64,000 nucleotides of DNA from Saccharum officinarum (lineage: Eukaryota; Streptophyta; Magnoliopsida; Poales; Poaceae): positions 21,801,511-21,865,510 of the forward strand of contig CM036159.1 in the NCBI GenBank assembly GCA_020631735.1, given 5' to 3'. Within the stretch, counting starts at the first letter, position 1; every line of letters begins with the position of its first letter. Below the pieces are notes generated by a model that was not told the DNA's origin, searched no databases, and was given only the letters and a program-made list of their open reading frames with translations. Shown here piece by piece: positions 44,190 through 54,533 of the stretch. Made by a program: the position numbers and the translations under genes.

Positions 44190-47100
44190 CCCATATGGAT
44201 CTCTCGGCGGCGCAGCGACCGTGCCCTCCTTCCCAAGCGAACCTCGGCGGCGGACGTCCTAGCCCTCCTGCCGCCGCGCACCCTCGCCATGTCGCGCTGC
44301 GTCTGTAGGGAGTGGCGTGACGTCGTGGACGCGCGATGCCAGCTGCGCACGGATCTCCTCCCGGTCTCGGTGGCCGGCATCTTCGTGATCACGAATGAGT
44401 CTGAGTTCCCGGAATTCTTCGTCCGGCCTTGATGGCGCGTAAGATCGCCGGCGATCTTGAAAGCTACCTGAAGATGGACGACGACGACGAAAAGCTACCT
44501 TGATAGCCCTCCTGTCGTCGCACACCCCACCCACTTCCGACGACGACGAGTTCTACGCCGGCAACAACGACAGCGACGACAGCGGGGACAGTAACTACAA
44601 CGGTTACCACCCTGGATTCGACTGCGGAGGTCGAGGCGCGCGGCCGCGTACGACCCGGTTCGCCGCTGGCGTCGAGCCGCGCCTGGGCCCTGGCTACGGT
44701 CCGCCGTTCCGTGCACAGGGTTCGATGTCTGTTGTCACGGTCGGGACTGTGGTATGCCCGGTCGTGTCCGCGCGCGGTGCCATGCCCTGCCGCGGACTGG
44801 GTAGCAGGCCTGCGACTAGGCCACTGCACATCGTGGGGAACGCCTCGCTACGTCCCTATCACGGGGGCGCGGCTTTAGCCGCTGACAGGGCACGGGTCGT
44901 AGTTGACTCCGACCTCTTACGGTCCGGCTCACCCTCTCCTGTCAGATGCACAGCTAGCGACCCGATGCTGGCTGAGGCGGTCATGTGCACAGCGCGCCAA
45001 GTTGCCTGCACTGACAAGTCTATGCTCGCGTCGCCACAGTCCTCCTACGTCTGCCCGCGGGATTCCTGCGCATCCGTCCGCCGCCGTAGGGGCATGGTCT
45101 CTGCTGCCCTAGACGATGAGTTTGTGCTATGGGCTGGGGAGGGCCGCTGTCTGCCCTCGGGGCCAACTGATGATGGGCCAGAGACGATGGGCGGGTTCGC
45201 CTTCGGGCCTGCTCAGGTCGCTTCACAAGAACGCGTGCTACTCCATGGTCTCGACCTTGTTCTCTCTGGGTCGAATGGCTCCTAGCGACCCTCTCTACGT
45301 CGGGGTCGGTCGGAGACGAAGCAACTGGCCCATCCAACCTGGACGTAACCTCCAGGGACCAACAACAGCTGACGCCGCTGTCTAGCGGTCCTGCCGCGCC
45401 ACACGCTGCCGCCGCGACGCTGCCGGCCGAGGAATTCGTCAACATTTTCAAGAAGCCTCTTGAACAACCAATCCTGGTCTCGCCACCGCGGCCACGTAAG
45501 TCGAAGGCCACGAGAGTACGAGACAGATGCGACGAGGAACTCATCCCCAAGCGCAGTGCACGCCTTGCGGCCAAGACCAAGTCACGCGCTGCTCAACCTG
45601 AAGCACAAGCAAGGAAGGTTATGATGCGTCGCATCGGCCTTGACCTTGAAACTGTCCGTCCGGACGAGGCAACCTTCCAGGAGTTCCAGGAGGCCTTCAA
45701 ATTGCCCCTATCGGCTTCCAAGAGGGAGGCATTGAACGTACTTTTCCAGGGCAGGAAGCAACGGGGTTCCTGCCCCGTTCGCGCTTGCTAGGCTTGGTGA
45801 GCCGCTCCGGTCGTTCCCCACGTTAGTCTGCCATGCTGAGGGTGCGACGGCCAACCCCCCCTTCGGATGCCTTGCCGTTGGGGACGTTTCTCCCGACGGA
45901 TGCTTGGCCGTCTGTGGAAGCTTGCTCTTTGACCCCCTCTTTGGTAGATGTTTTGCTATCGAGAGTGAGTTGGTCCATTTCTTGGCGGATGCTTCGCTGC
46001 CCTGGTCGCTTGGTTCGTTGGCGGATGCTTTGCCGCCATGGTCGCTCGGTTCGTTGGCGGATGCTTTGCCGCCGTTGCTCTTTCGTTGGGTGGATGCTTC
46101 GCCACCATGGCTTGGTCTTTTGCGTAGGAAACCATTGCATTCTTTTTATCGCAGGCACAGTGGCAGGTCTAGGGTGTTGAGGCCTTGAGGGCGGTCGCTC
46201 TCTCTTTGTATCTTTCAGTGTTCCTATGTTTATCCCAGATTACTCACTACTATCTTGGTGGTTTGTAATCTGCGCTATGAGGGTTCTCTCATAGCTGACT
46301 TGTAATTCACTCTTCTTAATGAAAAACGGGCTATATTCCCTGATCGCGAAAAAAAAATGGACGAAGGCTATGACGTCTACTCTCTCACAGGCATGTCGGA
46401 TTGCTGCAACTGCAATGGCCTCATCCTGCTCGATGATCACGTGGTCAACCCGGCGACCAGGCAATAGATGCGCTTGCCGCCTTATCTGACCTTGCCCGAG
46501 GGAAAACAGAGCTCAAGACGACGCTGTTGTTATGTTCGATCCCACGTTATCGCCATATTTTGAGGTGTTTTCGATGAAAGATCCACGTAATTACAAGGAC
46601 GAGTTATCAGAGGAATCACAATGGCCGCCGTTAGAGTACATGTTTCGTGTTTACTCATCTAACACACAGAGGTGGGAGGAAAGGCCTTTTCTCCGTGAGG
46701 AAGAACACACAGCAATTGTCGCCAACGTATGGTCAAAATTGGAATATTGCGGATCTTGTCATGCTGTCTACTGGCATGGAGCATTCTACGTGTACTGGAT
46801 GTTAACTTTCACTACGAGGTAGCCACTTGTCCCATAAATGTTTATTTTGATTTCTTCCATTGACGTTTTGAAGTATGCATGGTCGCGTATAGTAATTTTT
46901 TGCCGATGGTTTTATATTGCAGGATAAACGTGTCCACTAATAAGTACCAAGTAATTGACCCGCCGCCCGACATAAGGTATCATCAATTCCGTCTTGGAAA
47001 GTCAGTGGGTGGGGTACATCTTGCGGTGGCTGGCCAGCAGGGACTCCAAGTTTGGTTCCTGGATGAGTCTGGTAGCAAGACGGAGCGGGTATTGAAGCAT

Positions 47101-47490
47101 GTCACCAGGTACCCATTCAGTCATTATCGAACTGATAGGCCATGGATTTTACAAGATGGTTCCTACGGCTACGATGATGATCAAGAAGAAAACAACCAAG
47201 AACCAACGGCAGCGGAAAATGATTCTGATTGGGACTCTGATGCTGATAATGTCGTTGACATTGATCTTGACTCCTGCCCGTGTATTGAAGTACTTGGGTT
47301 CCATCCTTACAGAGATATCGTCTTCTTGGTTTCGTCGAGAAAAGTCGTGGCGTATTATTTTAATAGCTCAAAGATTCAACATTTGGGACAGTTGCTCATC
47401 AGATATTGTTATCAAATCATACGGGAGGGTTTCGTATACACACCTACTTGGATTGGAGAGTTGCCTGGAGCCAGTTATCTAGCAAGGTAA
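44190..47490 (+). pseudogene. F-box gene copy A, disrupted by a LINE and point lesions
   Basis: Exon 1 begins with the F-box DVLALLPPRTLAMSRCVCREWRDVV and continues to FPEFFVRP, where a one-base loss gives a stop. A LINE splits the gene at 44,482. After it the frame resumes as GMSDCCNCNGLILLDDHVVNPATRQ, then TAG where copy B has Trp. It continues through 46532-46818 (VFDPTLSPYFEVFSMKDP, SNTQRWEERPFLREEEH). Exon 2 (46923-47490) encodes RINVSTNKYQVIDPP, KSVGGVHLAVAGQQGLQVWFLDES, EVLGFHPYRDIVFL and ends PGASYLAR. The ATG region seen in copy B (MDQVPRDVLAD) is missing. The architecture is that of grass F-box proteins with an F-box-associated domain, which would bind SKP1 in SCF ubiquitin ligases. 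Confidence 0.9.
44482..46356 (+). mobile_element. LINE insertion with ORF1 remnant but no ORF2, 1.9 kb
   Basis: A poly-A tail at 46,349-46,356 follows 'cttcttaatgaaaaacggg' and 'tgatcgcg'. The target duplication 'atggacga' (44474-44481, 46357-46364) joins the two halves of the F-box exon. The 5' part is open (44500-45285) with an acidic DDDEFYAGNNDSDDSGD. Farther on the frame reads PKRSARLAAKTKSRAAQPEAQARKVMMRRIG and FQEFQEAFKLPLSASKREALNVLFQGRKQRG, the C-terminal signature of grass LINE ORF1. It ends at about 45,790, only about 560 bp from the poly-A, so endonuclease and RT are absent. The 3' part has a 36-bp repeat (46003-46074). Confidence 0.85.
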
Positions 47491-48342
47491 AGAAACTCGT
47501 ATAGTATAGAGGAAGAAGACTCGCTGCATGGTATAGAGGATTAGTACGCATCAGTTTGTGAGCCAATGCAGTAGATCGCCTTTGCCATGTGTAATAAAAA
47601 TGGTGGAGTAAGTTCTGATGATCTATCTGAAGCAGAGAACGCGAGTCTTTTTTGCGCGACCATGTCTTGGCACGTTTTTTTATTAAGAAAAAATAGAGTT
47701 TAGTGCAGACAAATACATAGTACTCAAACGATTACCGAGTCACGGTGAGATGGAGTGCTCTGGCAACGGGCCATCAGAAAGCTGAATATATATAGGATTA
47801 ACTTTTTAAATTCACTTATTCCATTGTCCGAAGGGAGACGGACAAACAAATGGATGGACGAAAAAAAAGAGTCTGAAATTTTGCCTCTTTATTATTAGGT
47901 ATAGATACATATGAGAATCAAACTAAACTTTTTGTAACATTAATTTCAGATTCGGAATTAATTTTAAGAGAACAATTAGTTTAAAAAATAAGGATTAGAC
48001 TGAAATAGATAGAATTACCTCAAGATTATTCTTCCAATTTACATCCGGAATCAAGCTAGGCGAAGGCGCAAGGCATTTGAATGTCTGATCGTGTGCCCCG
48101 CCACCGCATGGTTTGGGTTGGTTAAAGTCAACCTAGCTAGGTGCGTTGCCGTGTGGTTATGCGTTATTGCTTCCTGTGATTGCGGCGGGTTGAGGGCTTG
48201 GTGAATGGCTTCATTGGAGTTTGAGTAAAATGTACCTTCAAGTTCAAGATAGCACATGATGACATGAACGAGGTGCCCAAGCATTAGTGCATTACCAGAT
48301 ATAGAAGACTCCGTCGGATTTAGACACGAATTTTCAATATGT
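47491..48342 (+). other. 3' flank of F-box copy A, homologous to flank of copy B
   Basis: The flank matches 56,483-56,936 and 60,295-60,597 in order ('ctcgtatagtatagaggaag', 'gagtcacggtgagatggag', 'acatccggaatcaagc'). Copy A has about 75 extra bp near 47,821-47,905. No gene is seen. Confidence 0.7.
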
Positions 48343-48507
48343 GTCGGTGTTTTTGTCACCCGACGAGTGAATCTATACGTATGTCACGTTATTTTAGGAA
48401 GACGATGGTAGTATCTAAAGACGTAAGAAATTATACTGGTTCAGGCCGGAGCCCTACGTCCCGTCTCAGAGAAAGATTGAATGTGTGTTATCGGTTGAAT
48501 GTTCTTA

Positions 48508-49075
48508 GAGCATCTCCAACAACTTCTTAAAACAGGTTGCTATTCTTATAACTTTGGCAAAAACACAAAATTCCTTCTCCAACAACTCATCAAACTAACT
48601 TGTTATTTATCCGCACTTGCTATTCACCGGCCTCGCGCGCGGAAGAATACGCGCGCGGAAAGGACTTGCTATCCCGATCTCGGGGCCTCGGCAACGCTCT
48701 GGGACAGCCTCGGGGCTGGAGTCGAGGGGCGGGGCTGGCCGGAGCGAGGAGGACCGCCGCCAGTGCTGTTGTTCCTCGCCGGCGCGGGGAGGAGGTGTCG
48801 CGGCCGCCGGTGAGGCGCTGGTGACGAGCGCGGGCCGCCGTTGTGACGAGAAAAGTTAACGGGGCTCTTCGTTCGCTAGCGGGACTCTTCGTTCGCTTAG
48901 CGGCGCTCTTCGTTCGTTTAGCGGGCCTCTTCGTTCGTTAGCGGGCTTCTTCATTTTGGCAAGTGAGTTTTAAGGCGTTGTTGGAGAGAGGTCTTTTTTC
49001 ACTTGCAAAATAAATTAGCAACTTGCTAAAACTCAAGATTTACCAAGTTATTTTTCCAAGTTGTTGGAGATGCTC
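48508..49075. mobile_element. TA-flanked TIR element ('gagcatctccaa' family), 568 bp
   Basis: The ends 'gagcatctccaacaacttc' and the inverse of 'ccaagttgttggagatgctc' match, with TA on both sides. It shares internal units with the element at 43780-44144 but in opposite orientation: about five copies of a 20-bp unit like 'gcgggactcttcgttcgctt' at 48,858-48,955. The GC-rich middle has open frames by composition only. Confidence 0.8.
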
Positions 49076-49739
49076 TAAGTTCTTACAATGGGGTATGCAA
49101 GAAGAGAGTGAGAGAGGTAGGAGAGTGGAGAGGGACTGCCCGAGCGAAGCCTCAAGAGTCCATCTGATCGTCGATGCCTTGGAGGGGTGCCCTGGCTGCC
49201 CTTATACAGAGTCCGGAGACATGGCACATACAAAGAGATAGGTTCTTCCGACCGAGCGGTCGTGAGCCTGAGGGAGAGAAATTAGCTAACTTGACCGGCA
49301 AGGAAGGTTGTCTTGTCTTGGTGTAGCGTACGTCCGAGCGTGGTTGTCGTCATGGTCTTGTGCCCACGTCGCGATATGGTGTGGCGTGGTGCTACTGTGC
49401 CGGTCATGACGGTACTATTGGTACGGTGGTGGTTCGTCAGCCGTCCTATGCGACGTGGTCTCATCGTGGCCTTCGTCATCGCCTCCTGATCTCCCGAGCT
49501 TGTCGTACAGGAGTTGATAGCTGCTCCCGGGTCACCGGTCGCCTTGATGGTCATAGAGCCGACGGACACGACCCGAGCTTTGGGGTCATGGCATTTGTTG
49601 GCTTGGATGGCGTGGGGGTTGCTCCCCGCGGGCACTGTACCCCCCACCCACCCACTCCGCGTTGGTGTTGATATCCGCGCCGGCATCAAGCTCTGCGAGC
49701 CGACGAGCCTCTATTCTTCTAAGCAGCAAGGTGATATTG

Positions 49740-50150
49740 TGCTGAAAGCAAATGTTACAAGCGTATGTTTCAAGTGTTTCAGATGTTTTAGGGTACGTTC
49801 CAAGTGTTTTATATCGATATTGCAAAAGTAGATCAGGATGTTTCACATGTGGCAATCGGCTATACACGTATGTTTCGAGTGTATGTTCTAAATGTTTTAG
49901 ATTTTGCAAGTGCTTCGTTTATATGTTAGAATAGTAGATCTGAATGTTGCATATATATGTAAGTGTTTCAGGTGTTTTTATATGTATGTTGCAAGTGTTT
50001 CATCTGGATGTTTGTAATGGCTATACAGTGTTTTTAAATGTTTTTTCAAGTGTTTTAGACATATATTTCAAGTGTTTCATCCATCTTTTAGATTAATGTT
50101 GCAAGTGTTACATCTGAATGTTTCAAAAATAAATGAGGTGTTGTATCTCT
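49740..50150. repeat. Interspersed 'caagtgtttca / atgtttcaag' repeat tract
   Basis: Variants of 'tgtttcaagtgtttcag', 'gttgcaagtgtttcatctg' and 'gatgttt' recur many times in about 400 bp with irregular spacing. Such tracts are common in grass repeat DNA; I cannot name the element. Confidence 0.6.
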
Positions 50151-50616
50151 CTTCGTGCTTTTTGTTACCTCGTCTCGATGTCTTCTCCTTCTGACACCGG
50201 CTAGGCATCCGCCGCCCCCTTTCTGTTCTCGAAGCTGGTGACGTTTGGGGCGGCACGGGTCCTGCGTGGGCGCGTGAAACACGCAGGAAACCGACCGCAG
50301 GCGCGTCGTTCGAACGTCCGGGCACGCAAGCTCGATATTTTAGAGATCCAGCTGAACGATCAATTTTAGGAACGTAAAGTTAGTTTATTACGCTACACAT
50401 ACTCCAAGCGGATCAGAACTAGTTAGGCCGATTCCGTTTACTATTCATCCTGTCGTGTCGAAACAAAACAAGGTCCTGAATCAATGAATCAATGACCTCC
50501 GCGATTCCAGCTGAGCACGAAGGTGAAGGGTGTAACGCGCTTGCCATATAGATCTCTCGGCGGCGCGGCGACCGTGCCTCCTTCCGGATCGAGGGAACCT
50601 CGGCGGGAATAGATCG

Positions 50617-52062
50617 ATGGACCAGGTGCCTCGAGACGTGCTAGCGGACGTCCTAGCCTATAGCCCACCTGCCGCCGCACCCTCGCCGTGTCGTGCTGCG
50701 TCTGCAGGGAGTGGCGTGACGTCGTGGACGCGGACGCGCGCTGCCAGCTGCGCACGGACCTCCTCCCGCTCTCGGTGGCCGGCATCTTCATGATGACGAA
50801 TGAGGCTGAGCCACCGGAATTCTTCGTCCGGCCCTCCATGGCGCGTAAGATCGCCAGCGATCTCCAAAGCTACCTGAAGATGGACAAAGACCATCACGGC
50901 CTCTCTCTCGCAGGTATCTGCGATTGTTGCAATGGCCTTGTTCTGTTTGAGAATCACGTGGTCAACCCGGCGACGAGGCAATGGATGCGCTTGCCGCCTT
51001 ATCCGACCCTGCCTGAGGAGAAACAGAGCTATTACAATTATTGGTACCTTGTGTTCGATCCCACGTTATCGCCACATTTTGAGGTGTTTGTGATGAAAAG
51101 TCCACTTGATTACAAGAACGAGCCATCAGAATTGCTGCAGTTAGAATACATGTCAGTACGTATTTACTCATCTAGCAAACAGAGGTGGGAGGAAAGGCCT
51201 TTTCTCCGTGAAGAAGAACACTCAGCAACTGCTGCCAACATATGGTCAAAATTGCGTTGCGGAACTTGGCATGCTGTCTACTGGCAGTCTGGCATGGAGC
51301 ACTCTACGTGTATTGGATGGTAACTTTCATTACGAGGTAGCCACTTGTCCCATAAACCGATATGTTTAGTTTATATTGATTTTGATTTCTTCCATAAACC
51401 GGTATGTTTAATTTTTTTTGTCAATGGTTTTATATTGCAGGATAAACGTGTTCACTAATAAGTACCAAGTAATTAACCTGCCGCCTGACATTAACTGGAC
51501 AAGGTATTATCAGTTCCGTCTTGGAAAGTCAGTGGGTGGGGTACATTTTGCGGTGGCTGGTCAGCAAGGACTCCAAGTTTGGTTCCTGGATGAGTCTGGT
51601 AGCAAGACGGAGTGGGTATTGAAGCATGTCACCAGGTACCCATTCAATAATGATCAAACTGATAGGCCATGGAGTTTACAACATGGTCTCTATGCCTACG
51701 ATGATGATGATCAAGAAGAAAACAACAAAGAACCAACAACAGCTGAAAAGGATTCTGATTGGGACTCTGATGATGATAATGCCGGTGACATTGATCTTGA
51801 ACGGGTTGACAAATACTCCTGCCCATATACTGAAGTACTTGGATTCCATCCTTACAGAGATATTGTCTTCTTAGCTTTGTCGAAGGAAGTCGTGGCGTAT
51901 TATTTTAATAGCTCAAAGATGCAACCTTTGGGTAAGCTGCTCATCAGATATCAGTATCAAGTCATAGAGGAGGGTTTCGTATACACACCTACTTGGATTG
52001 GAGAGTTGCCTGGAGCCAATTATCTAGTAAGGCCGTGTTTGGTTAGACAAGGTAAAGTTTAA
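50617..52062 (+). pseudogene. F-box gene copy B, frameshifted, with a transposon-derived C-terminus
   Basis: A start MDQVPRDVLADVLA is present, but a net 5-bp gain against copy A shifts the frame within the F-box. The usable frame (50688-51323) reads CVCREWRDVVDADARCQLRTDLLPLSVAGIF, CDCCNGLVLFENHVVNPATRQWMRLPPYP and FDPTLSPHFEVFVM. Near its end an 8-bp gain ('gtctggca' beside 'ctggca') shifts it again to a stop. Exon 2 (51441-52062, after a GT/AG intron 51337-51440) is open through GGVHFAVAGQQGLQVWFLDES to PGANYLV, then runs into the Harbinger TIR and ends RPCLVRQGKV. A truncated product is possible, but the gene looks inactivated. Confidence 0.85.
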
Positions 52063-52354
52063 CATGTTAAAATGTGTCAGCTTTTGTGACATGTGGCAGG
52101 TGGTCCATAAATCCAAAAGGGTACCGTTTCACAGGAAATAGGCCATGGACATCGGATGCCCCTCAATTATTGCCCCCTCCTGCGTCCGCACTCACCGGAT
52201 CCCTTCCCTCACTCGCTCTCTCCCACCTCGCACCACAGCCAGTCCTCTCCATTTCCATCTCGCACCGCCGCTGCCCTCGCTGCATCCGCCGCCGCCGCCT
52301 CTTGTCCGGCGGCATCAGCAGCCCGCGGCCGCCGCCAGCAACCCCGCAACCACC

Positions 52355-54156
52355 ATGGACCACAACGCTCCGGGCCAGAGCCATCCACCCGGCTTCTTCC
52401 CGGTCCAACACCAAGTAGTGGATCTGACGGCGTCGAGCTCATCCATGCCGCCTCGCCCCGTCAACTTCGTCGGCTACCCCGGTGCTTAGGCGTTCGGTCC
52501 GCAGTACCTCGCAGGAGCAGTGGGGCGGCAGATCTGCAGGCAAACGGGGAAGTATTCCCCCACCTCCCAGTGTACCAGCATGTCCTCCAGTCTAGCGGCT
52601 TCCCCGGCGGCATGGCGTATCCTCAGCTTCGGATGCCACCCCCCTTCGTTGGGGGTCACTTCGTTCCTCCCAGTGTGCAGCAAGGCGACGGGCCATCTGG
52701 ACACATGGGGGCCGGACAAGTCGGCGGGCGTCGAGGTAGAAGGGGCCGTGGAGGCGCTCGGCGCAGCCGCGCAGCAGTCCGCACGGAGGACTCAAACTCT
52801 GTCACTGGCAACGACGACGAAGAGGTAAGCTTGTTCCTACTTTACAATGTGGATCATGCATGAAGTGGATCTGGGCAAATTGAAGTGTATTGTTTCTGAT
52901 GATGAAGTGGATCTATATGTAGACATGTGTGCTGCTATAGTCATACAGTGGATCTGCTTTTCTTTCAAGTATATTGCTATTTTGATGCAGTGAATGTGTT
53001 TGTTTTGATGCTTCAATTGTGCACATGTATGCCATGTATTATTTGAATGCAGTGAATGTGTTTTTTCAAGTATTGTGCTACAATATCTTCGTTTCTATGT
53101 ATGCATGCTTATTTCCTTGCTGACCCCAAAAGGAGAATGTCAAGGCTCATTGGAATGACCAGCACACCAAGGTTTTCCTTGATCTCTGTCTGCAACTGAG
53201 GGATCAGGGATATGCTTCTAACGGTAGACTGCAAAAGCGGGGCTTTCAGGCCATGGAACCTTTGTTCCTGCAACAGACTGGATGGAAGCATGAGTGGGAG
53301 CAGCTGAGGAACAAGTGGAATCAACTCCAGCGTATGTACAATTGGTATAAGCAACAATCCAAAAGTACTGGTGTGACTCTTGGACTAGATGGACAAATCA
53401 ATGCTGATCCAATCTGGTGGGCAGACAACACAAAGGTAATTTGTCACATGTTTGAGCTACTGAATTGCACTAACAAATGTGCCTTGTTTTTCTGTTGATA
53501 ATTGATTCACCTGTTTGTCTCGTTTGTTGCAGGGAAGGTCAGATTGCAAGAGATTGCAGTTTGCCATGCCTAGGTTCTGGCCACTCATGGATCAGCTCTT
53601 TGAAAAGATAGTTGTAGATGGCTCCTTGTCTACCACTCCTACTCATGGTGGCCAAGGTTCTGGTGGTGCACCAATCCAGGTGGCTGACAACGTAGGTGAT
53701 GGTTCTGGTACAGACAAGGACTCATTGCGGACACCACACAGCTGTACTAGTCTGGGGAAGAGAACTTCCAGCTCACAAGACACTGCAACAAGCCCAAGCA
53801 GAGGTCGTATCACAAAGAAAGCAACTTTAGGTGTTGCTGGTCTGATGCAGTCTTTTCTTAACAGACTTGAGATTGTCCAGGAGGAGGGCAAGACAAGCAT
53901 GGTCAATGTTGCAGACAATCTCATTGAGTATGCCAACATGAGAACTGAGAAACTGCAGAAGGAGAAGAAAGACAAATTTGCTGAGGCCACTGAGTGCCTG
54001 AGGATGGTGGAGTCTCTGGGGATACAAAGGAACACCAGGCCTTGGTATGATGCTCAGAGGGTGTTTGGTCACACCTACAACAGGACTAACTTCAAGATGT
54101 GTGAAACACCTGAAGAGATGATGGGCTGGCTCAGGGGTTATGGCATTCTCATCTGA
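52355..54156 (+). CDS. Harbinger ORF1, Myb/SANT-like DNA-binding protein (N-terminus doubtful)
   Basis: Proposed exons are 52355-52824, 53133-53435 and 53533-54156, with GT/AG borders. Exon 2 encodes a trihelix/SANT-like domain (WNDQHTKVFLDLCLQLRDQG..., GWKHEWEQLRNKWNQLQRMYNWYKQQ). Exon 3 encodes PRFWPLMDQLFEKIV, a Ser/Thr-rich linker, a helical Lys/Glu-rich segment (MRTEKLQKEKKDKFAEATECL) and WYDAQRVFGHTYNRTNFK near the C-terminus. In PIF/Harbinger elements this protein helps the transposase reach the nucleus and the TIRs. In exon 1 the ATG frame meets a TAG (GYPGA*AFG), and a frame change is needed to join the PPFVGGHFVPPS part, so the start is unsure or damaged. Confidence 0.75.
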
Positions 54157-54533
54157 TGGATGTTGTAGGGGCACATCATCACCTGTTGCCCTTGATCTGA
54201 TGATGATCCATAGTTGCAGTTGGATTCAGATGATTTTGGTCTTTTGCAACTGTTGCTGCCTTTTAGTACTCCATGCATGATGCATGAACTCATTAAGTTA
54301 TCTTGTTGAATAAGCTCTTTGTAATATTGTTGGACCTGTTTGTACTATTGTGTGAACTATGTGATGCATGTAATTTGTGTGAACAATTTGATGCTTTTCC
54401 AATGAAATGTGATGCTTCCCTTTGTGGGCAATTCTATTATGTTCATGTCATGAATGTTTGCTTCTGTCATAGTTTTTTTGTGGAAAAATTTGGTACTGAT
54501 GCCCTTGAACTGATGGTGGTATAGGTTGATGAA

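Larger units (their letters stand above)
43724..48342 (+). repeat. Tandem segmental duplication, copy A (F-box locus)
   Basis: The segment aligns with 50,323-60,597: shared upstream DNA ('gatcaattttaggaac'), the F-box gene with the same intron position, and about 850 bp of 3' flank ending at 'gacacgaattttcaatat'. Copy A alone contains a TA-flanked TIR element and a LINE. Copy B alone contains a Harbinger element and an RTE LINE. Confidence 0.9.
48343..50322. other. DNA between the two F-box duplicates, transposon-derived in part
   Basis: Homology to copy B stops at 48,342. The new sequence starts GTGTCGGTGTTTTTGTCACCCGACGAG and contains 'ttatactggttcaggccgga', both like LTR sequences of grass retrotransposons, but I could not find its other end. 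It contains the TIR element at 48508-49075. From 49,080 to 49,740 is GC-richer DNA without an identified gene, and then a repeat-rich stretch. Confidence 0.45.

Noticed and set aside
44500..45285. 261-codon frame as a host gene
   Set aside because: It lies inside the LINE insertion that splits the F-box exon and leads into LINE ORF1 sequence.
48499..48859. Open frames in the TIR element at 48508-49075
   Set aside because: They are compositional frames in a GC-rich, non-autonomous element.
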